NCBI GenBank assembly: GCA_042573625.1
Contig: JBHPCZ010000068.1
Span: 1 to 18,429, forward strand
Source of the DNA: JBHPCZ01 sp042573625
GTDB taxonomy: Bacteria; Desulfobacterota; Desulfobacteria; Desulfobacterales; UBA11574
Direction of reading: 5' to 3'
DNA: 18,429 nt
Positions within the stretch are counted from its first letter, which is position 1; every line of letters starts with the position of its first letter. The notes under the pieces are model-generated. The model was given only the letters and a program-made list of their open reading frames with translations. It was not told the origin of the DNA and did no database searches. The translations under genes and the position numbers were made by a program. This document shows, piece after piece, positions 1 through 7,111 of this stretch.

Positions 1-47
1 TCCTTAAACCACTCAAACAGCACACGCTTTAAAACCTGATCATCCAT
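1..47 (-). CDS. Possible 5' end of a minus-strand gene running off the window
   Basis: Reading leftwards from an ATG at 47-45, the frame stays open to the window edge and gives MDDQVLKRVLFEWFK. The composition (amphipathic, acidic then basic) looks like a real protein start, and many short ATPase or helix-turn-helix proteins begin similarly, but 15 residues are too few to name a family. No clear Shine-Dalgarno lies upstream of it. It would be divergent from the bactofilin gene. Confidence 0.3.
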   Translation of the reverse strand, partial: MDDQVLKRVLFEWFK

Positions 48-453
48 TTCGCTAAGTTATAAAGCTTTATAATTAAAACTCCCCGACCCCTCAATTAGTT
101 AATATTGAATATTATGACCCGAATTGTTAACGGGCGCGTAGCTGTGCTATCTGCAATTTCGCCACACTATCAAGCGCCTGATTTTCTGGCATAATCGGAA
201 GCTATCACAGCATGGGGGCATTAAAAAAGACATACCGAATTGCTGGAGTTTATCCAAAAGTCATCTTTGCCATGCACGAATAAGCCCAGTTTATCCTTCT
301 TCCATAAATGAAAAAAATTGCAATGCCAGTAAATTTATTGTTATTCTAATTCAAACACAAAACATCTGTTTCCCAACGAATAATTTTTATGCCGATTACT
401 ATTCAACGGGCAACGGTTCCCCACCTCCACTTTGGCAAAGCAAAGAGGGTTAA
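48..453. other. Intergenic region upstream of the bactofilin gene
   Basis: This AT-rich stretch has no convincing gene. A possible promoter for the bactofilin gene is TTGCAA at 318-323 with TATTCT at 342-347 (18-base spacer), which would leave a leader of about 100 bases. It is only a moderate match. No strong hairpin or repeat was seen. Confidence 0.4.
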
Positions 454-891
454 ATGACCATATTTGGCAAATCTGATCAATCAGCGACTAACCGCGCCAA
501 CACAACCATCATCGCATCTGGAACTAAATTAAGTGGCGAAATTCAGGTTGGATCCAAGATGCAGGTGGATGGCGAGTTTTCGGGTACCATCAATGCAAAG
601 AGTATCATTTACGTGGGGAAAACCGGACTCATCGAGGGCGAAATCGTTTCCCAAAAATTGGTTGTTACCGGTTGTTTTTTGGGGACTGCTCATTGTGAGG
701 AAATCGAAATATTGGCAAGCGGAAAAGTAGTCGGTCAAATCACCTCTAAGGTTTTGGTGATCGAAAGGGGCGGTTTCTTTGAAGGGGAAAGCAAACCCAA
801 AGAATCTGCTAGAGAGAGTTCTGGCCGTCCGACGGAAGATATCCTAGTCGTTCCAATGAACAGAGATTCCAAAGTGTCCGATGTTGGATAA
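454..891 (+). CDS. Bactofilin-family polymer-forming protein
   Basis: A 145-residue protein of the bactofilin family (DUF583/polymer-forming cytoskeletal). These proteins assemble without nucleotide into filaments through a right-handed beta-helix core and act in cell shape, stalk or division-site organisation. Residues about 18-110 show the typical short hydrophobic-glycine rungs, with phrases such as TIIASGTKLSGEIQVG, VDGEFSGTI and GLIEGEIVS. The tails are short and polar, also typical. A purine-rich Shine-Dalgarno (AAGAGGG) ends just upstream of the ATG. It stands alone: the next frame is a microprotein 56 bases downstream, and no peptidoglycan hydrolase, a common bactofilin partner, lies next to it. 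The family is clear; the cellular role here is unknown. Confidence 0.9.
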   Translation: MTIFGKSDQSATNRANTTIIASGTKLSGEIQVGSKMQVDGEFSGTINAKSIIYVGKTGLIEGEIVSQKLVVTGCFLGTAHCEEIEILASGKVVGQITSKVLVIERGGFFEGESKPKESARESSGRPTEDILVVPMNRDSKVSDVG

Positions 892-947
892 TACCATGCG
901 CAAAAAGAATATTCACATCATGATTCACTTCAAAAATGCCATAATCT

Positions 948-1091
948 ATGTCAAAAAAATATCCTGAATGCCCACTGTATAATCACAATACTTGCAGAGA
1001 TCTTCATAACCCCAAACTCTGTGCCATCGTCAGGAAGGATAAAACCTGCCTTAGAAAGATAAAAAAACGTAAGGCTAAGTCTAAGAAATAA
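948..1091 (+). CDS. Four-cysteine basic microprotein
   Basis: A 47-residue frame beginning MSKKYPECPLYNHNTC and ending in a lysine/arginine-rich tail (KKRKAKSKK). Cysteines fall at residues 8, 16, 25 and 34 with near-regular spacing (C-x7-C-x8-C-x8-C), each within ordinary-looking protein sequence. This suggests a small zinc- or other metal-binding fold, and the basic tail suggests RNA or DNA contact. No good Shine-Dalgarno is visible before the ATG, which is the main doubt. It may be co-transcribed with the bactofilin gene 56 bases upstream. I cannot name a family. The even cysteine spacing and absence of low complexity make chance less likely. Confidence 0.5.
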   Translation: MSKKYPECPLYNHNTCRDLHNPKLCAIVRKDKTCLRKIKKRKAKSKK

Positions 1092-1385
1092 TCAATGAGG
1101 GAACAAGTTGTAATGGTGATACGATTAATGTATCGCCAAAAAGCCAATTTATTCAGATACTTGCATGCGTTTCAAGGCATATGGAATCGAGCTTTGCTTA
1201 ATCTGACCTTAATATCTTGTGAAGGAATCCCTTTCTGATATAGTGGCAATTAGCATTTCCAATCTGCACCTAATCTCAACTTGAATTGACTGCACACTGT
1301 AACAAATCATATTAACCTAAGGTTATGTTTTTACGTCACCTGCATCTTGTTTCGCCGATTTTTTTAAAAAAATTAAATATTTAGC
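1092..1385. other. Non-coding spacer with a small hairpin
   Basis: No gene is visible. A hairpin at 1114-1138 (TGGTGATAC / GTATCGCCA, one G-T pair, 7-base loop) lies just after the microprotein stop. It lacks a T-run, so it is not a classical terminator. The rest is AT-rich. Confidence 0.4.
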
Positions 1386-1413
1386 TTGCTTTCTTCACAA
1401 AGAGTGTTATTAT
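1386..1413 (+). promoter_or_regulatory. Candidate sigma70 promoter of the cold-shock gene
   Basis: TTGCTT (1386-1391), a 16-base spacer, then TATTAT (1408-1413). Transcription would begin near 1420, giving a leader of about 120 bases before the csp start, in line with the long structured leaders of cspA-type genes. The match is moderate. Confidence 0.4.
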
Positions 1414-1429
1414 TCATTTATTCAACAAG

Positions 1430-1462
1430 GCCCTGCCTTCAATTGGCGGGGCGATTTTTTTC
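1430..1462 (+). terminator. Terminator-like hairpin within the cold-shock gene leader
   Basis: GCCCTGCC (1430-1437) pairs with GGCGGGGC (1445-1452) through eight pairs, one of them T-G, around a 7-base loop. A T-run at 1455-1461 follows two bases later. If the promoter at 1386-1413 is right, this is an early attenuator inside the leader. If transcription comes from further left, it ends the bactofilin-region transcript. Confidence 0.6.
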
Positions 1463-1492
1463 TGAAGTGACAGTTCATTTTTTTTTATGCGC

Positions 1493-1536
1493 CATCCTCC
1501 AGTTTAAGATTTTGAAAATATTTTGAAAGGAGGATG
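1493..1536 (+). promoter_or_regulatory. Hairpin that would hide the csp Shine-Dalgarno
   Basis: CATCCTCC at 1493-1500 is an exact reverse complement of GGAGGATG at 1529-1536. The right arm contains most of the csp Shine-Dalgarno AAAGGAGG (1526-1533). The loop is 28 bases and AT-rich. Folding would block ribosome access. The pairing is seen directly; the regulatory role is inferred. Confidence 0.5.
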
Positions 1537-1541
1537 TTATA

Positions 1542-1742
1542 ATGACCAATGGAACTGTTAAGTGGTTTAGTGACCATAAAGGGTTCGGATTCATTGAGCA
1601 GGAAGACGGAGCGGATGTGTTTGTTCATCATTCTGCAATTAATGCAGACGGTTTTAAATCCCTCAATGAAGGCGACAGAGTTTCCTTTGACATAGAGCAA
1701 GGACAAAAAGGTCCTGCTGCTGCAAACGTCACTGTGATTTAA
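1542..1742 (+). CDS. csp: CspA-family cold-shock protein
   Basis: A 66-residue single cold-shock domain, the normal family length, that binds single-stranded RNA/DNA and melts RNA structure. Both RNA-binding motifs are intact: RNP1 KGFGFI at residues 13-18 and RNP2 VFVHH at 26-30, after the typical TVKWF opening. A strong Shine-Dalgarno AAAGGAGG at 1526-1533 fixes the start with an 8-base spacer. A stem just upstream would mask this site, and a terminator-like hairpin precedes it, so the gene is probably controlled after transcription starts, perhaps by its own product. A strong terminator follows 16 bases after the stop, so it is a single-gene unit. Confidence 0.95.
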   Translation: MTNGTVKWFSDHKGFGFIEQEDGADVFVHHSAINADGFKSLNEGDRVSFDIEQGQKGPAAANVTVI

Positions 1743-1758
1743 CCTTATTTTCTGAGTT

Positions 1759-1799
1759 AAAAGGGCATTCCTTATAATATTGAGGGAATGCCCTTTTGT
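1759..1799 (+). terminator. Rho-independent terminator of csp
   Basis: A perfect 13-base inverted repeat (AAAAGGGCATTCC / GGAATGCCCTTTT) with a 13-base loop and a T-rich 3' side lies directly after the csp stop codon. The A-tract on the left arm would let it also work for the opposite strand. Confidence 0.9.
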
Positions 1800-1893
1800 T
1801 TGGTTCGAATTTATACCTTTCTCAATTCGCCATCATCAAACCTTAAACTTCACCAAAGTCCGCTCATAAATCCTTTTCTTGTTGGCATTATAA

Positions 1894-2031
1894 AAAACAA
1901 CAGCCAAGGAGGTAACAAATTTAATTGCCGCTATTGCTGAAAACATAGCACAAATTGTCGAGCGTGAATGGGCAGAATTAGAAATAAGGAAATCCCGGAA
2001 CAAGATCAAAGGGCTAATCAAACAAAAATAA
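1894..2031 (+). pseudogene. Possible small coiled-coil gene lacking a standard start codon
   Basis: An open frame ending at TAA 2029-2031 reads as natural protein: ...IAAIAENIAQIVEREW, then a stretch rich in E, R and K, ending KGLIKQK. A strong Shine-Dalgarno (AAGGAGG, 1906-1912) sits at its left end, but no ATG, GTG or TTG follows in this frame at a usable distance. The best-placed triplet is ATT at 1924-1926. It may therefore be a roughly 35-residue gene with a rare start codon, or a gene whose start codon was mutated. No family recognised. Confidence 0.3.
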
Positions 2032-2048
2032 TGACATTTAAATAGGAC

Positions 2049-2822
2049 ATGTCGAAACCCAATTTCCTATTAATCGGCGCACAGAAGTCGGCGACGACCA
2101 GCATCAGCGTGATGCTTTCGAATCACCCAGATGTCTTCGTTGTCAAAGGAAAAGAGCCACATTTCTTCTCCGAAAACCGGCAGTATGCACGCGGTTGGGA
2201 CTGGTACATGTCCCTTTTTTCAGGCTACAATGGTGAAAGGGCTATCATCGATGCGTCTACGTCATACTCACGAACAAAAGCCTTTCCTAATACGATATCA
2301 CGGATTATAAAGCATGTTCCGGACGTGAAAATCCTTTACTCAATCCGCCATCCACTTGACCGAATGGAATCTGCTTATGTCGAGTGGATGTCAACGCCAA
2401 GCTTCCTGTTCGAAAACACCTCAATAAATGATATGGTTCGAAAAAAGCCAAACATTATCGAATCGAGCCGATACTGGAAAAATATCAGCGCATACCGGAA
2501 GCACTTTCCGGACCAACGAATCAAGATCATATGGTTCGATGAGTACGTTACTAATCCAGATGTAGTGCTTGCCAACGTTTTCGAGTTTATCGGTGTAAAT
2601 CCTTCGATTAGCATCCCGTACTCCCATTTGCCGATTGCGTCGCGCAAGAGTCTAATTAAAAAGATGAAAATGTCTGGCCGAACAACCTCGATTGATACAA
2701 CATGGAACCGATCGACTCGGCAATGGACAATAGAACAGCTCGGCAATGACACAAGACAATTTCTTGAATGGTGCGGCAAGTCAGCAGACTATTGGCGAAT
2801 CGATCCGAATGATAAGACCTGA
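2049..2822 (+). CDS. PAPS-dependent sulfotransferase
   Basis: A 257-residue cytosolic sulfotransferase-fold protein that would move sulfate from 3'-phosphoadenylyl sulfate to a hydroxyl acceptor, probably a glycan, lipid or small metabolite. The 5'-phosphosulfate loop is FLLIGAQKSATTS at residues 6-18, with Lys13 the expected catalytic/phosphate-binding lysine. KEPHFF at 35-40 is the usual following motif. The 3'-phosphate motif is SIRHPLDRMESAY at 98-110, with Arg100 and Ser108. It is slightly shorter than many relatives (about 270-310) but looks complete. AGGA at 2044-2047 is too close to the ATG to be an ideal Shine-Dalgarno, though homology fixes the start. The acceptor cannot be told from sequence. 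The broken lpxD gene is 64 bases downstream. Confidence 0.85.
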   Translation: MSKPNFLLIGAQKSATTSISVMLSNHPDVFVVKGKEPHFFSENRQYARGWDWYMSLFSGYNGERAIIDASTSYSRTKAFPNTISRIIKHVPDVKILYSIRHPLDRMESAYVEWMSTPSFLFENTSINDMVRKKPNIIESSRYWKNISAYRKHFPDQRIKIIWFDEYVTNPDVVLANVFEFIGVNPSISIPYSHLPIASRKSLIKKMKMSGRTTSIDTTWNRSTRQWTIEQLGNDTRQFLEWCGKSADYWRIDPNDKT

Positions 2823-2886
2823 CTTTTTAATAATTAAGTTTGTGGGTCAAAATATAAGTTTCACTTGATTTTATTCAGGAGAAAAT

Positions 2887-3900
2887 ATGAAACAATTTAC
2901 AACCGAACAGATTAATCAAGCGGTAAACGGGATTCTCACCGGCAGCCCGATGATCAAAATCACAGGTGTAGAACATATTTCCGAGGCAAAGGAAAACCAG
3001 CTAACGTTTATCGGGGAGAAGAAATACATAAAATTATGGGACCAATAACATGCTTCTGCCGCAATCATCAATAACACCTTAGATATCAAACCGGGAAAGA
3101 ACCGGGCACTTGTCCATGTGGCCAATGCCGACCTTGCTCTGGCATCAGCCCTTCAACTGTTTGAGCCAAAGTCTCCAAAATGTGAGCCTGGTATACATTC
3201 AACTGCGGTGGTTGATCCAACAGCAGAAATCGGTGAAGGTGCAACAATCGGGGCTGGTTGCTATATTGGTCCCGGTGTTGTTATCGGAACGAACACCAAG
3301 CTTTATCCGAATGTCACCGTACTGGATGACTCCATCATAGGCAGTCAGACGATTATCTGGCCCGGTACGGTCATACGTGAACTTTGCCGGATAGGGAATT
3401 ATTGTATCATACATCCGAATGTTACAATTGGAGCCGACGGTTTTGGTTATCGACCGTCACCCGATGGTCGAAGCTTGACCAAGATCCCGCAAATCGGAAC
3501 GGTTAAGATTGGAAATAACGTTGAAATTGGAGCAGGCAGTTGTATCGACCGAGGTAAGTTCAGTGCTACTTCGATTGGCGACGGTACGAAAATAGACAAT
3601 CTTGTTCAGATTGCCCACAATTGCATACTTGGCCGGTCCTGTGTGATGGCTGGCCAGTCCGCGCTGGCTGGATCCGTAACTTTAGGTGATGGCGTTATGA
3701 TAGGAGGACAAGCGGGAGTTAAAGATCATGTCACCATTGGTGACGGGGCTAAACTTGGCGCCAATGCCGGCGTTATAAGAGATGTAGCGCCGGGGAAAAC
3801 GGTTATCGGGTTTCCTGCCGACGATTATTGGCAGACGTTGCGACTATGGGCAGCACAAAAGCAACTTCCTGATCTTATTAAACAGATGAAGAAAAAATAG
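2887..3900 (+). pseudogene. lpxD: LpxD-like UDP-3-O-acylglucosamine N-acyltransferase, broken by an in-frame stop
   Basis: LpxD adds the second 3-hydroxyacyl chain to UDP-3-O-acyl-glucosamine in lipid A synthesis. Start (ATG 2887 behind AGGAGA), stop and total length (338 codons) fit a full-size LpxD. The N-terminal uridine-binding domain opens MKQFTTEQINQ and includes LTFIGEKKYIKLW. It is interrupted at codon 54 by TAA (3046-3048), after which the same frame resumes with ASAAIINN, so one base change explains the break. The left-handed beta-helix is intact, with DGFGYRP, the catalytic-type histidine in QIAHN, and a normal C-terminal helix. Re-initiation at GTG 3118 would yield a 260-residue protein missing most of the uridine domain, with no Shine-Dalgarno. 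Either a spare lpxD copy has decayed or there is a base error. Confidence 0.8.
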
Positions 3901-4256
3901 TTGCCAGTTCCCCAATTTAATTAGAAGCAGTTCCTGTAAGAAGGACTGGTTTGAGGCAGGAATATTCTATATCTTGTGTTCTATCCTTTGTATCGAAAAT
4001 GCAAGATATCTACCCTAATTATTGAAAAATTAGAGTCAGAAAAGTTTTACGATTTGCTTTGAAATTTTTAATCTGAAACTTGTGACATGTGCAATTTATC
4101 TCCATCCCATTGTAATAAAAATGAAATTTGATACTGTTAACATATCGTCATTGAATAGGGTTCTTAGATGAGATTTTTTTTAGGTCGGATAAGGTTTTGA
4201 AAAGAGGTATAGGGGAGAAAGTAATCGCCAGAATAGAAACGAAAAGTGATATGTGA
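3901..4256. other. AT-rich non-coding stretch after lpxD
   Basis: No gene with believable codon content is visible. A weak hairpin (CAGTTCCT / AGGACTG, one bulge) at about 3928-3948 has no T-run. The plus-strand frame 4155-4253 is open for 33 codons but has no start and no recognisable content. Confidence 0.4.
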
Positions 4257-4307
4257 TGTTTGTTGGGGAAATTTAGCGGACACCAAAGCGGACACCAAAC
4301 GTGGTGA
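4257..4307 (+). pseudogene. Possible C-terminal remnant of a tyrosine integrase
   Basis: After an in-frame TGA, the plus strand reads CLLGKFSGHQSGHQTW and stops at 4307. The doubled GHQ phrase comes from a 12-base tandem repeat (AGCGGACACCAA twice, 4275-4298). Tails of this kind occur at the ends of some tyrosine recombinases that sit beside tRNA genes. Position, 84 bases before a tRNA-Glu 3' fragment, supports this reading. The rest of the integrase is missing. Confidence 0.3.
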
Positions 4308-4391
4308 CTCTGATGTACTCTGATGACTCTCATGCAAATGGTAAGTGTTTAAAAATTTGAAATAAATAGGTTTTTTGGGGAAGCGACACAA

Positions 4392-4437
4392 GCCTTTCAC
4401 GCCGGCAGCAGGGGTTCAAATCCCCTTGGGGACGCCA
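4392..4437 (+). tRNA. Partial tRNA-Glu (3' half), likely attachment-site scar
   Basis: From the anticodon arm to CCA the sequence is that of a tRNA-Glu: anticodon loop CTTTCAC (anticodon TTC), 3' side of the anticodon stem GCCGG, T-stem AGGGG (4410-4414), loop TTCAAAT, T-stem CCCCT (4422-4426), acceptor strand TGGGGAC, then G and CCA (4435-4437). The D-arm and the 5' acceptor strand (expected GTCCCCA) are absent; upstream bases do not match a tRNA. Break-points in the anticodon arm are typical of tyrosine-integrase attachment sites in tRNA genes. It is not a functional tRNA. Confidence 0.85.
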
Positions 4438-4806
4438 TTTTTTAGGGAGTTAGGAATTATCCTATCTTCCTTTTTTATTTTGAACCCTGAAATCACATCC
4501 TCTTGGTTGAATTTCGACTTCATTTTTATTGATTTGATTGAGAGGCAGATTCCTTGATTGCCTCTGAAATTCGACATAAATGTCGATTTCACTGAAAATT
4601 GTCGTTCATCTGTTTTTACTCGAAATGCCCTTGGTTCTGATAACCCACCAGTATTTCAAAGGAATATCGAAAAACATATTGCATAGTCGTACGGCCGGAA
4701 AAATTGGCATCCTTCTTGCGTTTTATAACAATGGCGATCATGCAATATTGAGCAATTTCTTGTTGATAATAATATCAAATAATTGCGGCAGAAAACGCAC
4801 TGTGCC
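4438..4806. other. Non-coding region upstream of the operon promoter
   Basis: No supported gene is visible. The open frame at 4580-4810 has no Shine-Dalgarno and an unconvincing composition. The only structure seen is the pair of adjoining hairpins at 4541-4591. Confidence 0.4.
4541..4591. repeat. Two adjoining hairpin-forming inverted repeats
   Basis: AGAGGCA (4541-4547) pairs with TGCCTCT (4559-4565). Immediately next, TGAAAT-TCGACA (4565-4576) pairs with TGTCGA-TTTCA (4581-4591) around TAAA, with one bulged T. They lie about 100 bases after the tRNA fragment. They could be protein-binding palindromes or a small structured RNA; neither is proven. Confidence 0.4.
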
Positions 4807-4835
4807 TTGACACGCATTTCTAAATTTCTTATATT
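4807..4835 (+). promoter_or_regulatory. Strong sigma70-type promoter of the envelope operon
   Basis: TTGACA at 4807-4812, exactly 17 bases, then TATATT at 4830-4835: a perfect -35 box and a five-of-six -10 box. Transcription should start near 4842, about 70 bases before the first operon gene. It is the best promoter match noticed in the window. Confidence 0.7.
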
Positions 4836-4911
4836 TAACCTGTTATGCTGATATTTAAATTAAATTCAGCTGGTTATTTCTTATTTCAACAGCTATGATG
4901 TCGAGTTTATT

Positions 4912-5799
4912 ATGAACCTTACCAAATGGTTAAAAGCGAGTCTTGCCGTAATATTGGCTCTGTTGTTATCCGTGAGCCTGAATGCCGCCACTCGGCAGGA
5001 GATTGAATCTGCACTTGAATCAGTACGCAGGGATTTACGTATCAGTATCGCCACAGAGAAACGAATCGCTTCAGCTCTTGAAAAGCTTAAAAAATCCGAA
5101 AAAGCATCGCCGGATATCATCGGGGATTACGAACTCTACCTGGGCCGGGTGAGGGCCATGGTTGCTGAAAACCGTGACACGGTGGCAAAAATGGAAGCGC
5201 TCTATGCCAGGTACGATATTCAGAAAGCATCTGACGCGTCAGTATACCAGGATGATACCGCATCCATGGTGAACCCGGAAATACCCGAGGAGCAGGTGGT
5301 TGATGAAGTGGCGGCCCTGGATCGCCAACTGGACAGTTCCCTGATCGAATTCGATGAGATGCTGCTCACGGAATTAAATTTAATCTGTGCGAAATCGTCT
5401 GAAAGAATGCGGGATCTGGCCGAAGAAGCGGCAGCTGCGGCAGAGCGTTTGCGGGAAAAGGGTATCGATATAAATACGGCTTCCGAGGGAGAGTCCGTCG
5501 AATCCGAACAGAGTTCAACCCAGGCGGAGAAAACAGCTGAAACAGAAGCAGGCGCTTTTGAAACCGGAAAGGAAGATGAATCCGTAGAAGATATAGATGA
5601 AGGGGAAGTAGCCGCCCGGGGCAAGTCCCGAGAAGGGGTCGAAGGTTCCAATCGTCATCCCCAAAATCGCTTTGACCCCAAAAATGATGATATCGTGGCC
5701 AGACAGCTTCGCGAAGCAGCAGAAAATGAAAGTGACCCCGAACTCAGGGAAAAGCTCTGGAAGGAATATGAAAAATATAAAACCGGTACAAGTCAGTAA
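4912..5799 (+). CDS. Secreted coiled-coil protein, first gene of the envelope operon
   Basis: A 295-residue exported protein of no family I can name. Residues 1-26 form a signal peptide (LASLAVILALLLS-type core, likely cut after NAA). The mature part is highly charged and helical. Residues about 28-105 and 125-190 look like coiled coil. A flexible acidic linker (about 195-245) follows, and a distinct C-terminal motif (about 258-295) includes DDIVARQLREAAENESDP and LREKLWKEYEKY. That ending looks like a conserved docking element rather than filler. The ATG has only a weak Shine-Dalgarno; no alternative in-frame start is better. It sits about 70 bases behind a strong promoter, and the lipoprotein gene follows after 58 bases. 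A periplasmic structural or linker role with the later TPR/PEGA proteins is inferred. Confidence 0.75.
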   Translation: MNLTKWLKASLAVILALLLSVSLNAATRQEIESALESVRRDLRISIATEKRIASALEKLKKSEKASPDIIGDYELYLGRVRAMVAENRDTVAKMEALYARYDIQKASDASVYQDDTASMVNPEIPEEQVVDEVAALDRQLDSSLIEFDEMLLTELNLICAKSSERMRDLAEEAAAAAERLREKGIDINTASEGESVESEQSSTQAEKTAETEAGAFETGKEDESVEDIDEGEVAARGKSREGVEGSNRHPQNRFDPKNDDIVARQLREAAENESDPELREKLWKEYEKYKTGTSQ

Positions 5800-5857
5800 A
5801 ACCTTAATTGCTGAATTAAAGTTAACGCTATCGTAAAAAGCCTGATTTGGTGTTAAG

Positions 5858-7090
5858 ATGAAATTTATCTTTCGTTATAACTTTCTATTAATTATTTCCA
5901 TAATTTTTCTCACCGGATGTGGTGCCGCCCGCAATACCCATAAGGTCGGTTTCACCCCCATGATGAAAGCCCAGGAAGAAATTCCTGAAGACCAGCTGCT
6001 GGATGTCGGTATTCAAGTTTTTGAGTCCGAGGAAATTACGGAAAAACAGGCCAAAAAAGAAATTACTAACTCGGAAATCAGAAAAGCGGAAGGTCATTTC
6101 ATTCCGTATCATCTGAAAAACACGCTGCAGCAGAGCAGTTACTGGGGTGCCGTTCGGGTACTTCCTGCTGAATCGAATAGTATCGATATTCTGGTTACGG
6201 GTAAAATTCTCGAGTCAAACGGTGAGAGGCTGGTACTTCAAATAGACGTGACCGATGCCACCCGAAAGATCTGGTTCAGGAAAAAATATGAATCCGAAGC
6301 CACGGCTGCATTTTATTCCGGCAATCTGCCGGGAGAAAAAGATGCCTATCAGGATCTATATAATACGATTTGTAACGACATGGCCGCCTATCGCTTGCAG
6401 TTGCCCGATAAAGAGGTTGAAAACATCCGTATTGTTTCAAAATTAAAATTCGCAGAAGATTTGGTTCCGTCCGCCTACAATGGATATCTGGCGATGGATA
6501 AAAATGACGTCATCGACGTCAATCGCCTTCCCGCTGATGCGGATCCCATGATGGACCGTCTGCTTAAAATACGGGAGCGTGAGTACATGTATGTGGAAAC
6601 CTTGAACGCTTACTATGAAGTGTATTATAATAAGATGAGGCCCTCCTATGATGACTGGAGGAAGCTCAATTACCAGGAGATTAAAGCGTTAAAAAAGATT
6701 AAGCGGGAGGCCATGATGCGTACGTTGGCGGGCGCTTTGCTGGTCGCCGGTGCGATCGCACTGGATGCGGGGGACGTCAGCAACACCGGCGTGCTTCAGA
6801 CGAGCATGATCCTGATCGGCGGCCAGGTGATCGTCGACGGGTTTAATGTTTCCAGGGAGGCTGAAATTCACTCGGCAGCAATCCAGGAACTCAGTGAATC
6901 CTTTGGAAGTGAGATGCAGCCGGTTGTCATGGAATTCGAAGATAAACAGTATGAGCTGACCGGATCAGCTGAAGAACAATTTAAGCGGTGGCGCGAATTG
7001 CTGCGGCAGATATACTTCACGGAAACCGGTTTTGATACGGATGTCCCAATGGAAAATGAAAAAGAGAAGCAAACCGAGATCTTTGAATAA
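5858..7090 (+). CDS. Outer-envelope lipoprotein of unknown function
   Basis: A 410-residue lipoprotein. The signal sequence ends in a clear lipobox (LTGC, Cys21) and the following residues GAAR lack Asp at +2, so outer-membrane sorting is plausible. Residues 30-270 form a mixed alpha/beta region with a segment about 85-180 containing strands such as SIDILVTGKILE and RLVLQIDVTD. Near residues 289-330 is a glycine/alanine-rich hydrophobic hairpin (TLAGALLVAGAIALDAG and MILIGGQVIVDG). After it come SREAEIHSAAIQELSESFG and ELTGSAEEQFKRWRELLR. The C-terminal block looks well conserved. No enzyme motif was found. It lies between the coiled-coil gene and the TPR gene, 21 bases before the latter, so it is presumably a partner anchoring the complex to the outer membrane or peptidoglycan layer. 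Confidence 0.8.
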   Translation: MKFIFRYNFLLIISIIFLTGCGAARNTHKVGFTPMMKAQEEIPEDQLLDVGIQVFESEEITEKQAKKEITNSEIRKAEGHFIPYHLKNTLQQSSYWGAVRVLPAESNSIDILVTGKILESNGERLVLQIDVTDATRKIWFRKKYESEATAAFYSGNLPGEKDAYQDLYNTICNDMAAYRLQLPDKEVENIRIVSKLKFAEDLVPSAYNGYLAMDKNDVIDVNRLPADADPMMDRLLKIREREYMYVETLNAYYEVYYNKMRPSYDDWRKLNYQEIKALKKIKREAMMRTLAGALLVAGAIALDAGDVSNTGVLQTSMILIGGQVIVDGFNVSREAEIHSAAIQELSESFGSEMQPVVMEFEDKQYELTGSAEEQFKRWRELLRQIYFTETGFDTDVPMENEKEKQTEIFE

Positions 7091-7111
7091 ATCCGAACAA
7101 CAAATCAAATC

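Noticed and set aside
4155..4256. 33-codon open frame before the integrase-like tail
   Set aside because: No start codon in usable context and no integrase motif; ends in a stop before the tail.
4375..4557. 60-residue plus-strand open frame
   Set aside because: It runs straight through the tRNA-Glu fragment, so the reading frame is accidental.
4580..4810. 76-residue plus-strand open frame
   Set aside because: No Shine-Dalgarno, no recognisable motif, and it runs over the hairpins and into the operon's -35 box; it looks like chance openness in AT-rich DNA.
5220..5651. 143-residue minus-strand open frame inside the coiled-coil gene
   Set aside because: Serine-rich shadow of the plus-strand glutamate-rich coding sequence, with no independent signal.
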